From: Salinarchaeum sp. Harcht-Bsk1
Lineage (GTDB): Archaea > Halobacteriota > Halobacteria > Halobacteriales > Salinarchaeaceae
NCBI RefSeq assembly: GCF_000403645.1
Contig: NC_021313.1
Location: 2,065,014-2,129,013, forward strand
Direction of reading: 5' to 3'
DNA: 64,000 nt
Below the pieces are notes generated by a model, which saw nothing but the letters and a program-made list of their open reading frames with translations, did not search any database and was not told the origin of the DNA. Positions 61,038-64,000 of the stretch are shown here, one piece after another. Position numbers and translations under genes: made by a program. The first letter of the stretch is position 1; every line of letters starts with the position of its first letter.

Positions 61038-62999
61038 TCACTGCTGGGGCCCGACGCTGGATCGGGGCTGCCGTTCCCCATCCGTTACGTCACGGACGAC
61101 GAGCGAGACGGCTCTGCGCCCTTCGATCCGCTTCGAGAGCGGATACGTGCGTGCCTCGAACCGACGCTCCCCGGCAGGGACCTCGAGTTCGTACGAGAGT
61201 TCGCGGGCCGTTCCCGTCTGAAGCGTCTGGTCGACCGCTTCCATCGTCGTCTCCGCCACGTCATCGGGGAGCACTGCGTCGCAGGACTCGCCGAGGAACT
61301 CGTCCGGATCCGCGTAGAGCTGGTCCTCGCTGGCAGGGCTCGCCAGGACGTCCCGATAGACGCAGCCCTCGTCGATGATGAAACAGAGGTAGGGGAACCC
61401 CTTCGATAGCGCTTCGTATCGCCGCTCGCGCTCGATTCGCTCGGTCACGTCCCGGCCCACCAGGAGGTGCTGCCCCGGCACGACGTCCGCGGTCGCCGTG
61501 TACTCGATCGTTCTGCGGTTGCCGTCGGCGTCGACGAGGGAGAACGTGCCTTCGCCGCTCCCGCCCGCCTGGATCCGTCGCCACATCTCGTCTCTGTCGA
61601 TTTCGGCGACCGCGAACTCGCCAATGGTCCGACCGAGCAACTCCTGCTTTCGGACGCCGAGGAGTTCCGCGGCGTGTGGGTTGGCGTCGACGATTCGGCG
61701 GTCGTCGTCGACGACGACCATGGCGTCGAAGGACTTCTCGAACACCGCCTGGAATCGGTCGTACCCTCTCGTGAGCCGCCGCATCTCGCCAGTACTCGAT
61801 GGATCGCTGCGCCGCGGGAGCGTGACGGTAACGGTGGTCCCGTCCTCGACGTCGATTTCGATCGCCCCGTCGTGATTGTCCACGATCCAGTAGACCATCC
61901 AGAGGCCCAGCCCACTGCCGTGGACCAGCGGGGTCTCGCTGCCATCGGCGATCACGCGGCGCTCGCTCTCCGGGAGGCCGGGGCCATCGTCGGCAACCGC
62001 TATCGTGACCGTCCCGTTCTCTGCGCTGACCGTCACCGTAACGGTCGGCTCTGGACCCGAGTGCTTGACCGCGTTCTCGACGAGTTCGGTCAGGGCCAGT
62101 TCGAGGCTCGGCATCGCGGTGATGCTGGTCGTCACCTCGCCCGTCAGCTCGACGCTGGCAGGCCCGTCCGTCGACGTGGCGTTCGTAATCGCCCGTTCGA
62201 GCGTCGTCCCGAGCGCGACCTCTTCCTGCTCGAACTGCGTCGAGACCACCATCTCGAGCTTCCGGGCCTTGTCGCTGAGTTCGATGATTTCGTCCACTGC
62301 CTCGACCAACTGTTCGAGGTCCGACGAATCGGCGTCTATTTCGTCGATCAGCGAGGCGACGCGCCCGCGAACGAACGTCATGTCGTTGCGGAGGTTGTGT
62401 CGCAGGACGCGGCTGAGGACGGTGATCGAGTTGGCACGACGGGTGGTCTCTGCCTGCTGGTGGGCGTGCTGGAGTTCGGCTTCGACGATTCTGGAGACGA
62501 ACTCTGCGAAGAGGGTGTCGCTCTCGGAGAACGGCTCGTCGCGTGGGTCGGATCCGACGAAGCAGACGCTGCCATAGAGCGCGTCGTCGAGGTGAATCGG
62601 GGTCCCGTGGTAGCAACTGAGACCGTGGGTCTGGACGGCCGGGTCGTCTGCCATTCCCTGCTCCGTAGCGTCGTGGAGGGCGACCGAACCGTCCTTCTCT
62701 ACTACGTGCCGGCAGTACGTCGTCGAGTACGGGAGGACGAGCCCCGCCGGGAACTGGCCGTCGTCCTCGTCCGTGCTCACGACCGCCTCCCAGTAGTCGT
62801 CCGCCGGATCGATTCGCGTGAGGTGCGCCGCTTCGACGCCGAGGTACGCCGACGCCACCTCCAGTAGCTGTTCGGTCTTCGCTTCGAACCCGTCGTCGCC
62901 CCGTTTGATCTCGTAGAGCTCGACCAGGGCTCGCTCGATTGCGGACAGCTCCTCGGGATTCGGAGCCGCCCGATCGGGCGCTGGTGACTCCTCTGTCAC
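61038..62999 (-). CDS. Sensor histidine kinase with C-terminal PAS domains
   Basis: The 653-residue soluble kinase has a GAF domain (about 25-178), a dimerisation helix with the phospho-acceptor H201 in RVLRHNLRNDM, and an ATPase domain (N-box ELVENAVKHSG, G1 ADDGPGLP, G2 GSGLGLWMV, to about 375). Two PAS domains follow (about 385-510 and 520-645). Sensor domains usually come before the kinase core, so the C-terminal PAS pair is unusual. No membrane helix or receiver is present, and no response regulator is adjacent. The start is GTG 62999, touching one arm of a 9-bp inverted repeat. Confidence 0.92.
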   Translation of the reverse strand: MTEESPAPDRAAPNPEELSAIERALVELYEIKRGDDGFEAKTEQLLEVASAYLGVEAAHLTRIDPADDYWEAVVSTDEDDGQFPAGLVLPYSTTYCRHVVEKDGSVALHDATEQGMADDPAVQTHGLSCYHGTPIHLDDALYGSVCFVGSDPRDEPFSESDTLFAEFVSRIVEAELQHAHQQAETTRRANSITVLSRVLRHNLRNDMTFVRGRVASLIDEIDADSSDLEQLVEAVDEIIELSDKARKLEMVVSTQFEQEEVALGTTLERAITNATSTDGPASVELTGEVTTSITAMPSLELALTELVENAVKHSGPEPTVTVTVSAENGTVTIAVADDGPGLPESERRVIADGSETPLVHGSGLGLWMVYWIVDNHDGAIEIDVEDGTTVTVTLPRRSDPSSTGEMRRLTRGYDRFQAVFEKSFDAMVVVDDDRRIVDANPHAAELLGVRKQELLGRTIGEFAVAEIDRDEMWRRIQAGGSGEGTFSLVDADGNRRTIEYTATADVVPGQHLLVGRDVTERIERERRYEALSKGFPYLCFIIDEGCVYRDVLASPASEDQLYADPDEFLGESCDAVLPDDVAETTMEAVDQTLQTGTARELSYELEVPAGERRFEARTYPLSKRIEGRRAVSLVVRDVTDGERQPRSSVGPQQ

Positions 63000-63037
63000 G
63001 ATAAATGCGTCTAGCCCCTTCGGGATAACATTTATCG
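62999..63037. promoter_or_regulatory. Inverted repeat spanning the histidine kinase promoter
   Basis: CGATAAATG (62999-63007) and CATTTATCG (63029-63037) are perfect 9-bp inverted arms, 21 bp apart. On the minus strand the distal arm supplies the TATA-like sequence about 30-38 nt before GTG 62999, and the proximal arm abuts the start codon. It may be an operator. Confidence 0.5.
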
Positions 63038-63127
63038 CGGTTCCGTCTCAACTCAGCCGCTTCATCCTCCATACTGGGGGGTTCAGGCGCTTTCGAGACC
63101 CACCGGGACGGGTAGCCAGTGTGCCGG

Positions 63128-63505
63128 TCACTCGGTGTCGGCGGCGTAGGCTTCGATCGTGTCTCGGCACACGTGTGTCAGGACGCTCTTTGCGGTGGCC
63201 TCCGGAACGATCGGCGGCGCACAGTCGGCCTCCTCGGCCTCGAGCCACCGCGGAACGCAGACGCACCAGCGGTCGCCGGGGTCGAGGCCAGGGAAGTTCA
63301 GTTCCGGCTGGGCGGACCGCAGGTCGTTGCCCTGCGCTGCCGTGTAGGCGAGAAACTCCTCGGTCATCACGGCACAGATCTCGTGGCGACCCGCGTCCGC
63401 GAGGATATCGCGACAGTAGCCGTCGCGCTCGTAGCCGGTCTCGGGGTCGAGACTACAGGGCGTCAGCGGCTCGCCGAGCACGTTCAGGTCCTCGGAATCG
63501 CTCAT
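63128..63505 (-). CDS. DUF2237-family protein
   Basis: The 125-residue protein matches DUF2237 almost along its full length: NVLGEPLTPCSLDPETGYERDG at the start, CAVMTEEFLAYTAAQGNDL, FPGLDPGDRWCVCVPRW, then a helical end. Four or five conserved cysteines (the LTPCS, GYC, EIC and WCVC positions) suggest a metal or redox site. The biochemical role of DUF2237 is not known to me. ATG 63505 is chosen because the open frame upstream is made of repeat-rich non-coding DNA. Confidence 0.9.
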   Translation of the reverse strand: MSDSEDLNVLGEPLTPCSLDPETGYERDGYCRDILADAGRHEICAVMTEEFLAYTAAQGNDLRSAQPELNFPGLDPGDRWCVCVPRWLEAEEADCAPPIVPEATAKSVLTHVCRDTIEAYAADTE

Positions 63506-63651
63506 GGGTGGACAGTGGGGTCCGGACGGAAAGGAAGGGTGGATCGGGAACGACGTTCTCGGGAAGCAACCCTGCTGAGCGGTGCTGTAGGGTTGCTGTA
63601 GGAAGAATGCCGTGCGGATGCGGAGCGGTGCTGTGCGGCTGCAGTCAGCAT

Positions 63652-63717
63652 ACGGCGGCCGAAGGCCGCCGTTTCTCCGCCTGCGAGGGGCGAAGCCCCG
63701 AGCAGGCGGGTCTTTTT
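63652..63717. terminator. Two perfect GC hairpins followed by a T-run
   Basis: ACGGCGGCC-GAA-GGCCGCCGT (63652-63672), then CCGCCTGC...GCAGGCGG (63677-63709) with an inner GGGGC/GCCCC stem, then TTTTT (63713-63717). On the plus strand this has intrinsic-terminator form. Flanking genes are on the minus strand, so it may block antisense reading or be a repeat remnant. GAGCGGTGCTGT is directly repeated just upstream. Confidence 0.55.
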
Positions 63718-63724
63718 CATGAAC

Positions 63725-63790
63725 GTTTTTGCGAGGAGGGTTCCCGCAGCGCGCCGCCGGCGCGCGAGGAAACCCGACTCGCAAAAAGGT
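63725..63790 (-). terminator. Post-stop T-run/hairpin element, copy T3
   Basis: Read on the minus strand: TGA-ACC-TTTTTGCGAGTCGGGTTTCC, a GC stem GCGCGCC/GGCGCGC, then GGGAACCCTCCTCGCAAAAA. It matches T1 and T2 in layout, but its outer arms TTTTTGCGAG/CTCGCAAAAA pair over 10 bp with changed bases on both sides. Confidence 0.8.
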
Positions 63791-64000
63791 TCACATGTAG
63801 CCCAGGTCCCGGAGCCGCTCCATCAGGTCCTCTTTGTCCTGGGCGCGGCCGGCGCGCTCGGTAGTGTCCTCGAGGTCCTGGAGCCAGGCGGGGTCCTCGG
63901 TGGTCTTCTCCGTGGAGACCTCGCTGCCGAGGGAGCGGAAGCCCATGACGTACTTCGGCGAGATCGGAATGTCCTCCCACTCGATACCCTCGGGGAGGTC
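63791..64000 (-). CDS. C-terminal 69 residues of a gene running off the right edge
   Basis: The reading frame enters at 64000 as DLPEGIEWEDIPISPKYV and ends with an acidic helix and LMERLRDLGYM before TGA 63791. Codon use is like the neighbours. The ending resembles C-termini of sulfatase-like hydrolases (RLxxLGY), but that is weak and I do not assign a function. The T3 hairpin element starts 3 nt after the stop. Confidence 0.65.
   Translation of the reverse strand, partial: DLPEGIEWEDIPISPKYVMGFRSLGSEVSTEKTTEDPAWLQDLEDTTERAGRAQDKEDLMERLRDLGYM

Overview
The window is from a halophilic archaeon of the class Halobacteria. The DNA is GC-rich and the proteins are strongly acidic. Many genes have a TATA-like box about 25-32 nt before the start codon and no Shine-Dalgarno sequence, which suggests leaderless mRNAs. 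Several archaea-only genes are present: TFE-alpha, the termination nuclease aCPSF1, Orc1/Cdc6, aEF-2, Trm56, pantoate kinase and 4-phosphopantoate--beta-alanine ligase. Nothing in the sequence fixes the genus. It reads as ordinary chromosome: about 53 protein genes, no tRNA, rRNA, CRISPR array, transposase or prophage that I can see.

Layout. 0-8.8 kb: rhomboid protease with an AN1 zinc finger, endonuclease III, a DsbA-like lipoprotein overlapping a membrane protein with an intramembrane CxxC, aCPSF1, a hypothetical protein and prolyl-tRNA synthetase. 8.9-13.6 kb: glycosyltransferase, Gfo/Idh/MocA oxidoreductase, a small acidic protein and a beta-helix-like protein. 13.8-24.1 kb: a 2-oxoacid dehydrogenase region (lipA; E1-alpha, E1-beta, E2; separate E3), interrupted by superoxide dismutase, a degenerate Nudix protein and a methyltransferase. 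24.3-32.6 kb: thiI, a single lycopene-cyclase-like domain, an SDR enzyme, a lipoprotein, trm56, a VOC protein, the tfe operon, an SdpI-like protein and a CinA-like protein. 32.7-37.5 kb: a probable iron regulon with a GT2 glycosyltransferase, an FAD/3Fe-4S dehydrogenase with its Tat-signal subunit, and a divergent Fe(III) ABC permease. 37.8-46.9 kb: membrane protein, phosphotriesterase-like protein, thi4, two CoA-biosynthesis genes flanking a membrane protein with 13 YegP-like repeats, and dUTPase. 47-64 kb: aconitase, EF-2, Orc1/Cdc6 divergent from a HerA-like ATPase, amidase, an acidic secreted protein, metG, a histidine kinase, a DUF2237 protein and the C-terminus of an unrecognised gene.

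The most unusual content is non-coding. (1) At least eight interspersed long hairpins (around 1.1-1.5, 6.7-7.2, 37.6, 41.9 and 46.1-46.4 kb) share a conserved 5' flank and closing stem, while the inner stems differ in sequence yet stay paired. (2) Three copies of a T-run-plus-hairpin element start 3-5 nt after the stop codons of aconitase, EF-2 and the right-edge gene. (3) Two DtxR-type palindromes, of consensus TTAGGYWWACCTAA, abut TATA boxes in the 33-36 kb cluster; one lies in a promoter that appears to use a single TATA box in both directions. (4) Short-period tandem arrays lie upstream of several promoters. Protein-level candidates for new biology are the DsbA/CxxC membrane pair and the 13-repeat YegP-like membrane protein.
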